Below are positions 22,640 through 35,200 of a stretch of DNA of 64,000 bases, one piece after another (position 1 is the first letter of the stretch; each line of letters opens with the position of its first letter). The translations under genes were made by a program, and so were the position numbers. A model generated the notes under the pieces. That model worked only from the letters and a program-made list of their open reading frames with translations. It was not told the origin of the DNA and did not search any database. The DNA comes from Ascaris suum. Its lineage: Eukaryota; Nematoda; Chromadorea; Rhabditida; Ascarididae. Location of the stretch: assembly GCA_013433145.1 (NCBI GenBank), contig CM024173.1, forward strand, positions 10,126,322 to 10,190,321. Reading direction: 5' to 3'.

Positions 22640-25600
22640 GAGAGCTCGTCTAAACAGAATGTATACCCGAGTTGTTTGTGCATCATCGAATCGAAGTAGA
22701 ATTCTTAGCGGTAGACTAGACTGTTCACGGATCGAAGAAGTAGGCAGCTAGCTGCCATAAAGGTGCAAAACATGGATACACTAAGCACTGAAATTTCAAA
22801 CATATATTGCCCCATCTGGTTTTGCTAGCGCTCGCATCTCATACATGCAGAGATTATCCACGAGCTTATCTGTTAGGCAGAAACTTTACATCTGATGGCC
22901 ATCTCGTATGTCTGCTTTGGAAATTTAAACGGCAATTACGGCAAGTCAGCATGTTCGTTTGATATCACGTCAAAGTGCTGGAATCGAGAACGAAAATGCA
23001 ATATAATTGCAGAAAAATAAGGTTGCAGTACTGCTGTAGTATTTGCGGGCGTACTACCGCAACACAAGGAAGCACGATCATGCGAATCAAGAATATATTG
23101 CAAGTAATAAGAGGGATGGCTCAGGAAAAACGGCGAATTCCTCATGCAACTACTAAATACTACTGGTGTTCTATGGAGTTTCACTCGGCTCGGAGCTTTT
23201 TTAGAATTTAGGAGACAAAATTTCGCCGTTAATCACTCTGGTTTGCTTTAGCTGTACGTTTGGTCATCAGCAATTTTGTAGACTTTTCCAAGCGTTAAAA
23301 AATGAGTAACGTTCTATCTGCTTTGGTGCAATCTCGTTGAGTACTCTTTAATATTGCAGGATTCTTAGCGATGAGTGTTGCTCAAAGGTTAATCGAAGAA
23401 ATGGCACGGATGGCAGGCACATTGTTGGAACCTGTTACAATCGCTGAAGGAAGTTCGTTGAATGCCTATAAACAATAACATGCATTGATTATTCTCGAGT
23501 GTACGAGAGGTATTTCATCCAAATATGAGCCATTCTGTCCAGTAATCGTTATTTATCATTCCCATAATGGTCTTTCTAATTAACGTTGCCATCACAATCA
23601 CATAATAAATGTAACTAATATAGTTGGTTATTGGCTCAAACCACTGCAACGAATTTAGCAAATATCGAGGGCACAAAAACTCTTCAGAAAGAGTTGATCT
23701 TTCTCGAACTACTGAGACTTCGGCTGTATTTTTCAAAGAGTTGAACGAATCAGCATCGTTGACCTTAATTCCACTATTGCAGTTTAATAGCAAATATGCG
23801 ACCGCTTTTTTTTCAAGCATCCCAAGTACTGTGAAGTGCTCCACAAATATGATGGAGTGACTAAAGCGTCTAGTTGACGATCTAATCGGAACTATATGCG
23901 CAAAACTTTGCGGGGCGTAGAACGAAAAGCTGGACAGTTAAACCATTTTTATGCACGATGCAGTATGTTGGCTAGAATGCACACTATATGCCGCCTGCAA
24001 CTTTGTCCCGGTTGCAAAACGAGGAAGTAGACTTTCGTGTGAGCTAGCAGCGCACTTGAATCTTGCAAATATGCGGTTTCAACTTCTCTCGCACAGACCT
24101 AAGTGTAGCCAAAGAACTGCGAGGAAAATATACAACCGTCTACACACAATGGAAATATGTGTAAAAACACTCCGCGAAAGTTGAAAAAGCGTGCTATCAT
24201 ATGCCTTTTACATTTCATCTAGTAGGTTGAATTCTAACGAAATATCTAACGCATTTATAAAGCCACCGGTGGTGCGCTTTCGCACGAAACTGACTATTTG
24301 TTGAAACGTTCACCAGCGTCCTCCATCTTCTCACGAAAGGAAATTACATAATAAATTTCGTGACAGTTTTTAAAATGAATTTTGCAAAAGCACATTCCAA
24401 TGGCGCAGTATCTGTGTTTATTTGTCTATGCATCCGAATGTGTCACTTTCGCTGCTATCGCTGGCTGACGAACCATGGAAGTTGCGGTGATAAATTTTTG
24501 CAAGTAAAATCTACAAAAAAGTCAGCCTAAAGTTTGATTCTACCACTTCGTGCATATAATTTGCCATTTTCAGGAACTATTAAATTTATACCTTAGTGTT
24601 GCTCCGAGTTGAGTCGGATTCGGTAGAAGAGCCACTGAGAAGATCAGCTAAGAGTGTGCGAAGTGAAATCTCAAATTCACCTTCCAAAAAGTCATAAAAT
24701 GATTGAACCGAAGAAGTTTTAATTTCAGAGAAAATTCTATTCCGCATGATATTTATAAACCATTTTAAAATCTACCCGATAAGTGTTAAATATAGTTGTC
24801 GCTTTTAGCATTCCTTCTTTCCTTTTAAGCAAGGCCAGCAGAAGAATCATCGAAGTTAGACAAACGTGCTTTTAACACTGGTCATGATCGATGCCTTCTA
24901 TATGGCTGCAATTCTTGTGCATTGCACGCAATCATCGTATTTCATAAAGTACTGGTACGAATATCAAAAACGGTGGAACAGCAAGTTGCCATCTTCTTGA
25001 TTTAAATATGCCCTCTTAACTGCAACTTCCCCTGTATTACAAGATCGTCGCTGCGCTGCTTGTGCAACGTTGTCTGCTCCCGTTAACTGCGCACAATATG
25101 CATCGATTTTATGCTATTCTTTGCTTTGCTCGGATCCTTCCAAGACTCACTGACATCCGTTTTGGTGCATTGGTCGCCGACCGTCAAAACAGGTGACTAC
25201 TGGCAAAAACGCTGAGCACCTTTGGAAATCAACCGTCGCCCAGTCGCATGCGGGACTTCCACATCAACCGAGAGAATTGTTCCTTTTCATATGATCTTTC
25301 TCATCCTTTCAAATGGCGACGTCGTGTCTGCACGTTTTCCGGTTTGTACATTTATCGATGTATCTATCGCTTTAATAGATTCAGATCCAGATCTACAACC
25401 CCACGTACCGACATCTTTAGCGTAATTGTGCACCTGGTGATTGCGCTTGCAAAGCGACGAGTAGTATACTACTCTGAGCGGGTTGTACCCTTACCTATCA
25501 AAGCTGATATATGCCATCCATACTGATAATGAATTTGCAGACGTAATTCCTAGAATTTACATAAAATGATGCATACATTTGCATATGTTGGCAGTTTTCG

Positions 25601-25940
25601 CAGGAAATCACATTTCTCGGAATAACGTCATTTTCTTGCAATATTTCTTGGCAGGCTAGTCTGACTAGTGAAATTGCAGGAAGTTTTGGAACATCTGGTG
25701 CACTTCATCACTTGTACCCAAATATGCTGTAGCGTAAAGGCCACTGAAGAATTTAGCATGAGAAGGTACATGAGGACTAAAAACTCTATTATTTGTTTTT
25801 TATCACAACATGCACTCAGTAAGGACAGAGATGACATTTACCGATGATAAGGTAGGCAATAGATGACGTATGTGATATAACAACTCTTTCTGCAGGTAAA
25901 GAGTGATTCTTTACCTTTTTGCAGGAAAGTCTCTAGTTTT
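22640..25940. other. Stretch with isolated candidate exons only
   Basis: Plus-strand candidates: 23360-23478 after acceptor AATATTGCAG (MSVAQRLIEEMARMAG, then stop); 24597-24697 after ATACCTTAG (ESDSVEEPLRRSAKSVRSE, then stop), which looks like the C-terminus of a protein; and 25602-25730 after TTTTCGCAG (EITFLGITSFSCNISW). Minus-strand 23515-23844 is open for 109 codons. None could be chained into a gene. Confidence 0.3.
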
Positions 25941-25948
25941 CATAACAT

Positions 25949-25954
25949 TTTATT
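25949..25954 (-). terminator. AATAAA polyadenylation signal
   Basis: TTTATT on the plus strand reads AATAAA on the minus strand, about 29 nt past the TAA of the secreted-protein gene, the usual nematode spacing. Confidence 0.5.
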
Positions 25955-25982
25955 GGAAGAAAATATACAGGTTATTAATCGC

Positions 25983-28900
25983 TTAATGTCGACCAGCTGA
26001 GCCGAATTTTATTGGAACTACCTTATCGGCATCGCTTTCCACGACACGTGCTGTATGCCTGAAAAAAAAAAGAAACATCAATGCCATAACTCTCATAAAC
26101 TCATATCGCTCGCAAACCAACATTTTCGAAAATAGTTCGCTTCTCTTCAAATATGTAAACCGTCGAATGGATGAGTATACAAAAAGCGATAAAAGAGGTT
26201 CATATAGTTTCCTCTTTTTCGTAATTAAACGAAATGAAGGAGGATAACAGATTGCTGGTGGCAAAATCCCATCGATATTTTTCGCTGAAACAGTCGAATC
26301 TTCTTCCTTTTCACTTATGAACATATCGTTTCTAACATCGGTGATATATAAATTCTACTACCAAAGGATCCTCGTATTCGAACGGAGATACATACTTGTG
26401 TTAGAGGATCTCTGAATGAAAGTTATTAAGAAAGAAGCTTCTTCCACGAAAAAGCAAATCGCAACCCGATAAGAGCATTTGAAAACCGTCTTTCCCAAAA
26501 TGGATTTTATCTTGCAGCATAAATAAAATTGAGATATGCGATATGTAAAACTTCCGAAAATTTTGAACAGTTCTCGCAAGCGCATGAAGTCGTTTGTCTC
26601 TCGAACAGTGTCAAATTAACAAACGGAGGAAACAACGTTCCTGCAGCCTTTTTAAAATTGATCGACTTCACAGGTTCATTCCAATCAAATCATTTATTAT
26701 TTACGCTAATAAAGTTACCTCCTCATTAGAAAATATCGAACCATCGCATGATCGAGTAATCAAAGCAAGTACCTTGTACGTCCACTCTTCATTTCGCTTG
26801 ATGTTGGCACTTTTATAGGGACAACGCTGACACCTTTCATAACTCGTCCACGTGAATCAACCAGATTCGTTTGCAAGACGGTATTCAATCCGTAGTTGTT
26901 GGCACCTGGCTTCTGCAGAGTCCTCAATCTCGAGCAAGCGCAATTCAGACAATTAGCCCTACGCATGCATAAAAATATTTCCCATAATGCATAAACTTTC
27001 ATTTTGACGCATCTAGCAAGTCTACCTTCACTTTTATGGCTTACTGCTTCCTAATCAGTTATATATGTAAAGAGGAGAAGGATGAAGAAGGAGTGAAATG
27101 GCATCGCCATAAAAAAACTGTAAAGCCTAGCAATATAACACTCTCTGCCCATCACGAAATGCATCTATAGTCACTTGTTCAGCGCACCCTACCTTACAAA
27201 ATTTCAACATGCAGCTGTAGAGGTGGACAGTACTTCACATACTCGGTCGAAGGGTACCTAATGTAATGTTCTCAGCATAGTCCAAGCACAGCAACCTTGA
27301 AACAGTAGCATATGCTGACAGTATTACAGACGCTTGTTATAAGGATATCTAGCGCATTTATGCGCAAAAGATGCAAAAGTCAGGATTACGAGAGGAATAA
27401 TAATTAGGAACCGTCTAAAACGAAAGACAGCTTTGTGTCCTCATGTCTAATGCCACTTCAATTTTAGCAAAGAGTCGTAATGTGTTCGTTTAAAACACAG
27501 CTGTTGCTGCTTTTGTGGAGCACGTGTTTAACAGCTTTCTGTGAAACAGTTACCAGAGTCGTCTGTCAAACACTTCTAACGCAAAAACATCCGATATCAC
27601 TTGCGAGATTTACCATTGACCACAACAAGACCACTATTTCCGTTTCTCAGAGGACCACTGATGGTCATTCCTCCTCATAGCCTCGAAATTTTCGATGCTT
27701 CGGCCACGTCAATATTTTTACAAGAGACTTTTTTCTTCAGTCGTGGCCCCCGGTTGCATTAGCGGTTCAATACTGAATCCTGCTGAAGACTGCAGGATCT
27801 GCATAGAACGAAAATTATTTTACGTGTTTCAAGTCATATCGCTTCATACAAAATTTTACGAAACCCTCCTGAAGGTCATTTATATAACAAAATTGGGTTT
27901 AGAAATCAATGCTACTATTTGTTTTAATTTGTTGGTCTTTCCAGTGACATTTCATAGCTGAGCAAGGTGATCAGGCCGCGCCGCATCTGGGAGCTGCGCA
28001 TTTCATAGCTGAAAACTTAATCCCTTAAATGAGCAAATTTCACAGTGCAGTTGAATGGTTTTTTAGTTTAACTGTAGAACCGGAATTCATAATCGGTCAA
28101 ATGAGACTGAACTATAATATTCCAAACGCAGCAATAAAGTGGTGATAGAAATTACAACCGGTGCAAATTGCAAATTACCGCATAGTGTTGCAACTTCAAA
28201 GAAGAAATTCAGATCTATTCTCTATTGCTCTCACTCCGTACTTTTCCGCACCTCAAAATCATCTTCGTTATGAATATCGGGCGTCTGAGAAATTATCGAT
28301 ATTCAACGCTCCGACCATGATCAAATGATGCCAATGTAAACTATTTACTAGACCGTGAAGCAATAATAAACTTGTTACTCACAGATGGCATTGCTGCAAC
28401 AACACGGATGTTGCTATTATTTGTGTCAACGATGGGTGATTTGATGGCAGCAGCTCCTTTCTTATGGTTCTTCGAGAAGATTATTGGTGCCTTCGTGACA
28501 GCACTGTCACTGGCGGAAGATGATGTGCCCTGAAATTCAATTAAATGGGGCAGTACACATAAAGGGAGATACGGTATGGCGTGTCGGCAAGTTTTATTTG
28601 GTAGTTTCGACAGTGCAAAATAAAGGGGAAAAAAGAATTTGTTCCTGTAATGGGAAAGCAAGTCAACTAATTCGTACCGCAATATTCAAAACTGATGCTC
28701 AGATGTTGCTCCCATCCACTTATCAATATGATCGCTCTTAGGTCGTCCTTGTATTAGCATTTGATATTTGCGCATATTGTTCAACTGCTGCATCCACAGA
28801 CAAGGGAAGAAGCTTGTCGGATCGAAAGCATGATGTGAACATTCCTTTGACTAACAAATCTATTTTACGGGCTACAAAAATAATAGATGGACGAAATTTC

Positions 28901-31900
28901 GTCTTCATAGTCATATCAGTTCAAGCACTTCTATAAATTATTCTTTTTTCATGAGCTGACCATTATAAGATGCAAGAAATATTTGTTTGCCTTTGAATGT
29001 GTACAACCTTCAACAAAGTTGATGGCTCATGGTAAGCTATGCTACAGTGTGTATCCTTGTCACGCCAGTGGCTCCCGAGTTGGATTCACAGTGCAGACAG
29101 ACGGTCACACAAATAGGCAGATATAAATACGCGCAGACATCGGCGCATTCGTACGGGCAGGAAGTTTCCACAACGCACTTTCATGTTTTTGCGGAACATT
29201 TTCGCGAACGTGCATAGGAAGGAAATTTCTTGCCTATTTCTTTCGAATAAAACCGCTTGCATAGCACACTCGACATAGATTCGTGTTAATTTTCTGACAA
29301 TTTCGCGGGCCTTTAGCGTCCTTTCCTCCTTTGCCAGCTTCCCCCCTCCCCCCTTCCGTCGTCTGCTCTCCTTGATTCTATTGGCAATGAGCAGAAGTAT
29401 CAGAAGGTCCGCCACAGAAATTATCTCTAAAGATTCTGAGGCAATCGACACACAGTGGTGTGACAGAACGCGTAACCTGACCGACTACAACAGGAATCTT
29501 CGGGCCTGTCTGTCGAATGACAAAAGAGACTGAAAATAGTTTTTTAGTGCACAAGAGCGGCATAGCTGATTGAACCAACAAAATATCAAATCCAGTAAAA
29601 AGATTGCTTCAATTTGCCTTACATAATCTGATTTTACTGAAGTTGTTGACCAGGTGCAAGCCAATGTGGCGGTATGAACGGAAGAGGTAAGAGAGAACGA
29701 CAGTGGTTTGGCAGCATCCTGAGAATTACTGATTTTCTCCAGATATTATACCTACCTGTCTCACTGCCACACGCTGGAGAAAGAGTGTTTGGTCATACAT
29801 ATGAAAATATCAGAAAAAACGGAAGTAGTACCTGTGGTGTTTGCGCTTTCGAAGAATCCTCCGCTGCGTTAGGTGGTGCGCTGAGTGCGGCCATCATACG
29901 TGATCTTAACGACAGGTTCGGTGGCACTCTTGCAGTTGCTTCCCGCGAACTTTGAGAACTACTCTCCTCAGGGCCAACATTGAGTGGTGGAGTTGGCTGC
30001 AAAAAATGTTTTCCTGCACATCACTTTGTTCATCCTTAGGGATGAAGAGACACTATTGACAGAGCAGAAGAGAATTCAAGAACTTTCCTTCCATTTGTGA
30101 AATTAGCCGCTTGCAAAATTATTAATTCTTAGAGTCGAGAGTTAATTTGATGGGAAGAACTTTTGAAAAATCCAAATTCTACAATGCTCTTGCCAAGCTC
30201 GCTAGTATATTCGCGCTGCATTTTATACATGAAGGGATATGGCACATTGTTATATCACTGCAAAATGCAAACACTGTTGCTATAATTTCATACGACAGCG
30301 CTGCCGTTTTAGCAACTCTTGTTACACGCGATGAAGCAGACTTGCAAAATTTGGTGGGTACCATCTGTACAGTGCAAGACAATCTCTTTATCCCGTTTTT
30401 CAGTCAAATCAACTAAAGAGTAACAGACGCCTGAAGATGCACGAAATTTCGCATGCACTTCAAGGTCGACGGAGTCGCAAATTACGCTCGTCGTAATACA
30501 TCAAGAAAACAAGCATCATCTGAAATATTTATAGTTCGGTTGGTTCTATCGAAATTGCGATACTTTATATCAATTTCATGATAAGTTTGCAGGTTTGGAA
30601 TTGGATTGTTGCGATAACTGATATTGAAGGGTATATATCCTGTCAAATTCCTTGCCTTGCCTCTCCATTCGTTCATAAAATATGTCACTATACAGGGCCG
30701 GAAGCATTGAGTGGAATGCGTTGAAGTTTCACCTCTATAATCTTCTAACGACGTGAAGTATTAGTGTTTAAGCACAAACTCTCTTCGCAAAAATTGCAGC
30801 TGAGCGCAGAATTTTTGGCATTTTGAAAGAAATTCGCGAAAAGAAGACGTCCAGTACTTTTTGACGCCATTCGCGAGAAAGACAAAACTTCGCTCAGTGC
30901 CTATTAAAGGGCACTCTCCGTCAAAATGGGCCATATGACAAGGGAATGAACAAGCTATGTCTCATTAGGGGAAATCCTTTAATTGACCTCGCTATTGTTC
31001 TCTGAAATATGTCTCAATAATCTGATCAATGTTCCAATTCTTCTACATACTTCTCTAATAGTGCGGTGCTGCCCCAGAAGTGACAGCTAATTTAGCAATC
31101 GCCTTTTTGATTGTCGTCCTACCACAGTAACTATGGAAACTTGTTTGCTCGATTAGGGATGAGGTGAACCATCGTTTTATTGAATACGCATATAAAATTA
31201 AAAGTTTGCTTATGTATGGCACGGGCATTTGAGAGACTGAGAAATGTTCTGGAAGGAGTGCGCTGCATGCTAAACAAGCCATTAGATGCAGAGGTCTACT
31301 CTTCGACAGAAGCTAATAGGTAAGGAACATGGGATACTTTTTTAAGGTAGTGCTTAAGGATTAGTGGCATTCGAAGTTTCGAGCAAGACATACTTCCGGG
31401 ATTATCCTCTGCTTCCATCAGTCAAGATGCATAAATGCTCACTTTTCACATTGCAGTGCAAGCAAGTTACGAGTAATGTAGTCCTGCACAATGTTCGTAT
31501 GGTCTGAAGGTTTTTGAAGTGCTGTAAAGCGCTCCAAGGAATTTATTTTCCATCTCCAACAATACTAGCATGGAATTTTCTTGTTACGAGAAAATGGCGT
31601 TTGTGGCAATCTACTATTCTGCTGGCGCATATCACAGATACACCTTAGGCATGCTAGCATAAGGCGTATAACAATTTATGAGACACCTCGCGTGACACCT
31701 GTTTGACATGCAGCACATGGTATCCGTTGCAATAATCACTCGACAACTGTGCTTAATGCAAACAGACGCACTTATCTTACGAAAGCGTCGATGGAACGGT
31801 GTCTTCCTGGTAGATTTAACATTGCATGTGGTGGGCTCACTTATTTTCATCATTTTCAACTGATTTTACTCCCACTTGTCACTCATATACTCAATACGCT

Positions 31901-32209
31901 AAAAGGAGTGCTAAAAATAGGATGATGAAGACATCGAAGCGTGTTTCGAGCCACTGGAGGTTATGCTAAGGGCAATCTAGAGCAAGGGCATTGCCATATC
32001 TAGGCCATTAAAAGGTGACCAGCACCTAGCGCTTTCATTCTTTTGCAAGTAGTAAATGTTTCAAGTGATGAACATACTTCTGCTTCCTGTTGCCCTGGCA
32101 CAATCGCCTTTTGAGGGTCGCCAACGGCTTTTGCAGGACGCAATCCAGCTGGTAGTGTAAATGCAGAGACAACAGCGACGCAGCTGACAATAAATAGTGC
32201 TGCATTCAT
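25983..32209 (-). CDS. Secreted Ser/Pro/Ala-rich protein, family unknown
   Basis: Exons 32078-32209, 29832-29996, 28383-28529, 26773-26912 and 25983-26058 (TAA at 25983-25985). Phases agree throughout and the signals are good (acceptors GTTTCTTTTTTTTTTCAG, GAATTTCAG, TTTTTTGCAG; donors GTATGTTC, GTGAGTAAC). The 219-residue product starts with a clear signal peptide (MNAALFIVSCVAVVSAF). Its middle is low-complexity and Ser/Pro/Ala-rich (EESSSQSSREATARVP; GTSSSASDSAVTKAP). The C-terminal third is basic and contains VVPIK twice, in VSVVPIKVP and KVVPIKFG. There are few cysteines, so a folded disulfide domain is unlikely. Further exons could hide in the 2-kb first intron. Role unknown; a cuticle or secretory product is conceivable but not shown. 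Confidence 0.6.
27480..27961 (+). CDS. Candidate small secreted protein nested in an intron of the minus-strand gene
   Basis: ATG at 27480 starts a strong signal-peptide-like frame (MCSFKTQLLLLLWSTCLTAF). A donor-like TCT|GTGAAA near 27540 leaves phase 1. A good acceptor (TTTTTTCTTCAG, exon from 27738) resumes in phase with VAPGCISGSILNPAEDCRIC. Both pieces lie in the intron between exons 28383-28529 and 26773-26912 of the opposite gene. The Cys pattern is too short to name a domain. Confidence 0.3.
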
Positions 32210-35200
32210 TGTCTAAACAATATGCAGCATTACATCACTCGTCGTTATGTCCTGATGAAGAAGCGATCAAAGACTCGAGCAACTGTAATGTCTCATAGTA
32301 TCTACTAATGGTGAATTTGTGGAAGAACATAGCCGAAAGCAGTTTACAACGATGAATGTTGGCTCGTAGCATATTGGAAGAAGTGAGGAAGCAATTAAGA
32401 AACCATCATGAATTCTGCTTACTACAGATAACTGTTTCTCATAGTGGTGGCAACCAAAGTGAGCATTCAAAAGAGCACTAACATTTCACATGGCAACTAA
32501 TATTATTCCTATGCGATCGACCAAGATCTTATTTATAAGAATATAAGCTTACATTGAACGGATTTTTACATATAAATGTGCATGATTTCTCTAAAGAAAT
32601 GTAGATTCAATGATTGCAAAAAGATCCTTTACACCACAAATCATTAGAAATTCACTAGAGAGGTGTTCAATAGAGAAAACGAATCGTTTAAACCACGCGT
32701 CATTTCTTCGAAAAAAAAGAGAAAATCGCATCGCTTGTAGCACAAACGAAATTCAATGCAAAAATCTAAAATTGAAATTAAAATCGTTTCTGCTTTTTGA
32801 GAAAATTCACCTAATTAGTTTTCCTCGTTCGTAATAAAAATTCATTCTTTAAAACATCCAGCGATTTTGCCGAAAGAAAAAAAATCGAATTCCCTATTGA
32901 AATCGTTTCTGATCGTCTTGGAAAATAATGCAAGACTTGAATAGATAACAGAAAACTTCGATATTATCTTCATAAATGGAAAAGCTCTTGATTGCACCTC
33001 AATTTGCAAGCAGCACATAAAAAGCAATAACGTAGCGCCTATTCATATATTTCTTAGGTGACTATTCGATGAAACAAATCCATAGCCAAAAATTCCACTT
33101 CCCCATAACAATTTTTGCACATAAATTTGACGAGATTGACCGCTTCAAACGAAAGCGAATTTGAGAGAAAACTTCAATTCTCGACTGCAATCGACAAACT
33201 TGACTGATTTAGGTCCATTGTTTCGTCAGGTGAAAGTATTAGATGAAGAGGCAAGCAAAGATCGACGTCCTGCTAGCATAATAGGCTCTCAGAAAAAAGT
33301 AACAGCGATTCTGTAGAAACACAGCCTGCATAAGTCCCTATGAATAATGCTTCAACCATAGTGCCCAAATAATCTCATCATGGGCAGTGTATAACCTTCC
33401 AACAGCTCATTCGATACTCCGAAGAACTGGCAATCTATAGCAGACACCCTCGTTTAAGAGCCCACTTTTGCGGGTTCCTGCTGGCGATTGACTGGGAAAT
33501 GTTTCATGCTAGCTGATGCGAAAACGAGGTTACATTGCTAAGAAAACAGCTCATTTTGAAGCGGTACAAGGGATAGCCAATCTTATGGTGTAGAATGAGC
33601 GTTCAGAGAATTTTGACACGACGAAACGCTGTAGCAAATTTCAGCAAACACTGACATGGTGGCCCACAAGTGAGCACAACGATGACCTAAAATGTAATTG
33701 CCGCACTCCATACAAATAACCGCATCACCGCATCAGACCTTCCACTTCTCACTACCGACACACAACTCTCCATCTAAAATAGTCACGATTAGTGACAATC
33801 ATTATTCATCGCCAAGAATCATGGCCGATTTTTGCTACTCGTTTGATGGATTGATCCGTTGAAAACAATTTTAACAAATTTACTGAAAATTATTGCGCAA
33901 ATTCACATTGCTCACCTGTATTTCACCTGTTCCCGTACTTATTTTATAGGGAGTTATCAGATTTCGGGATCATAACTTTCTCAGCAACCATTTCTGCCCT
34001 CTTTCCCATACAGCTCCTCTTCGATACTCCGATGTTCGGATATATCCTCTTTTTTAATGCACAATTTGCTTTCATTTTTATAGATGGATAAACGTGCTCA
34101 CAATGACGGTCAAGAAGATCTTCGGTCAAAAATTTCCTGCAACAAGATTTAATCAAGAGCCGAACGCTTTGCAAGACATACTGAAGTGTAATCGCTTAAT
34201 TCGATGTCATGAATGTCTAAAAGTGCAGAAAGAGAGTTTGAAAAGAAACTCACTACAGCCTAGCTTCATTTTCCTCTGCCTTCACTTTTTCTTTCTTGAA
34301 CTTTATTCATTGATCGGATTCGCACTTCGTCGCATTGTTCCTTCTAAGAAAGCGTTGCTGCTATCATCTGTGATTGTGAAACGACAGTCGAAAAATTTTC
34401 CACACTTAATTGAACAGTTTCTGCTCATTTGATGCATGCTTGCTTACTGAGTTGGAAATCACTAAAGGATCCCTTTTTTATCTCTACCGATCGCTGAAGA
34501 CTGCGTAAGAGTGACTCAGTTTAATTGAAAAGGGAGCTGTTAAAGCTGCACCGGCAGTAATGCTAAAGTCCGAATTGCATTTGGTCGAGAGGCGCTAAGC
34601 CCAAGGACGTTTGGGAATCACTGCAAGACAATATTTATATGGTGTAGCTATAGGAGGACTTTTCAAGAAATAGCGCTCTATGTTCGAAAATATACATTTC
34701 ATTTGAAATAGTTCTGAAGAAATTTAATACCTAATTTCTCCAATATTTTAGAAACACCACATTTTGAGAAGGGAAGAATGGGTAGTTTGTAGGTTATTAT
34801 TTTCATACGTCCTCAAAATCCAGTACGAATTCAGTCTTTTGATGCTAGTGGATCAAAGATTTGTCCGCAAGTGCACACGGCAGCCTACTCGAGGAGAGCG
34901 AAATGACCATGATCAGGTTGCTCGTCCACGAAGTAGGTTCACGTCGATGTGTCCAAAACTTGCAGCCATTTCACGTATGGTTAGGCCGTCTGAACTTATT
35001 TTGTAGGATTGCACGAGCAACCGAATGAGCCAAAATTTGAGTATGTTATTGCTGATACTTTACAACAATGCTTGGGAACAGCATAGGAAATTTGTAAATG
35101 TTTGGAGTACTAGGTGCAGAAATGCGGATCGTGACGGCTTCTCTAGGCGGCAGTTGCTCTAGAATGAGCAGCAAAGAATCTGAAAAAAATGATTTGAAAA

